From contig JBAZKW010000024.1 of NCBI GenBank assembly GCA_041650595.1, forward strand, positions 1 through 21,073: a stretch of DNA of 21,073 bases, given 5' to 3'. The notes beneath the pieces were generated by a model. That model saw only the letters and a program-made list of their open reading frames with translations, was not told the DNA's origin and searched no databases. The stretch is from CALFCX01 sp041650595. GTDB taxonomy: Bacteria; Margulisbacteria; WOR-1; JAKLHX01. Shown here one piece after another: positions 20,931-21,073 of the stretch (its first letter is position 1; every line of letters begins with the position of its first letter). The translations under genes were made by a program, and so were the position numbers.

Positions 20931-20975
20931 TGTTCTTTCTCCTTTTTTCCGGGGATTATATCCCTCTACTATATT

Positions 20976-21003
20976 TATCGTCAATTTTTGATGCGGATTT
21001 CAC
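20976..21003 (-). promoter_or_regulatory. Shared sigma-28-like promoter, site 7 (GTGAAAT-N15-ACGATA)
   Basis: On the minus strand, GTGAAAT at 21003-20997, 15 nt, ACGATA at 20981-20976, and 45 nt to the ATG at 20930. Confidence 0.7.
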
Positions 21004-21023
21004 GCAATTTGCATTTCAGGATG

Positions 21024-21042
21024 CCCCGCGCTTTGCGCGGGG
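21024..21042. repeat. CCCCGCGC/GCGCGGGG hairpin at the right edge
   Basis: An 8-bp perfect GC stem around TTT. There is no T-run on either side. It lies upstream of promoter site 7 and may end a transcript from outside the window or be a repeat unit. The remaining 31 nt to the edge show nothing clear. Confidence 0.6.
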
Positions 21043-21073
21043 ATGAATGAAATCTTAGCCCAGGGGTATATTA

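Noticed and set aside
1..21073. CRISPR array, tRNA or rRNA genes, insertion sequences or phage genes
   Set aside because: None seen: no regularly spaced repeats, no cloverleaf with T-loop consensus, and no transposase or integrase. The repeats found are short palindromes only.
21047..21073. An eighth sigma-28-like site at the right edge (ATGAAAT at 21047)
   Set aside because: The expected -10 position reads TATTA with no CGAT, and the window ends there.

Overview
The window looks like a piece of chromosome from a diderm (Gram-negative type) bacterium. It encodes several predicted outer-membrane beta-barrels, a BtuB-like TonB-dependent receptor, a TonB-like protein and an envelope M23 peptidase, beside conserved bacterial housekeeping genes (yajQ, lysC, rsmI, queA, tgt). 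Many genes are unrecognisable, and the spacers carry families of small palindromic repeats. This mixture would fit an uncultivated candidate lineage such as Margulisbacteria/Saganbacteria (WOR-1), but that placement is an inference; the sequence alone does not prove it.

Layout. 1-3241 is mostly minus strand: a four-TM-type membrane protein and a TraF/PorV-like barrel, then a YaiO-like barrel overlapping a membrane-anchored HEAT-like protein. yajQ (-) and lysC (+) diverge around a repeat-filled spacer. 5287-7422 is an apparent operon of M23 peptidase, bactofilin and rsmI. 7422-10506 holds three unknown genes in a row, one with a peptidoglycan-binding-like domain. 10561-13426 is a cobalamin uptake block: adenosylcobalamin riboswitch, btuB, a composite repeat, then a tonB-like gene. 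queA follows it. 14547-17359 (-) holds a cupin-like protein, an unknown protein and a pentapeptide-repeat protein. tgt overlaps a PHP-domain endonuclease Q-like gene. A last unknown gene (-) closes the window.

The main discovery is a shared promoter. Seven sites of the form TGAAAT-N15-NCGAT, mostly GTGAAAT-N15-TCGATA and all with exactly 15 nt between the boxes, lie just upstream of the unknown or envelope genes at 1392(-), 7491(+), 8933(+), 10093(+), 16547(-), 17359(-) and 20930(-). No recognisable housekeeping gene has one. The geometry matches the sigma-28 (FliA/SigD/WhiG) type, TAAA-N15-GCCGATAA. Scattered genes of unknown function therefore appear to form one regulon under an alternative sigma factor. 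Six of the seven first genes lack a signal peptide, and two proteins of the set share a short N-terminal motif. Housekeeping genes instead carry extended -10 (TGnTATAAT) or TATAAT promoters, some of which would give almost leaderless mRNAs.

A second theme is small mobile palindromes. The 16-20 bp core CCTGCCTGCCGGCAGGCAGG occurs four times, once in frame inside queA. A CCTTCGACAAGCTCAGG element forms the variable arm of the cobalamin riboswitch. A 35-bp terminator/promoter block occurs on both sides of the 137-aa gene.
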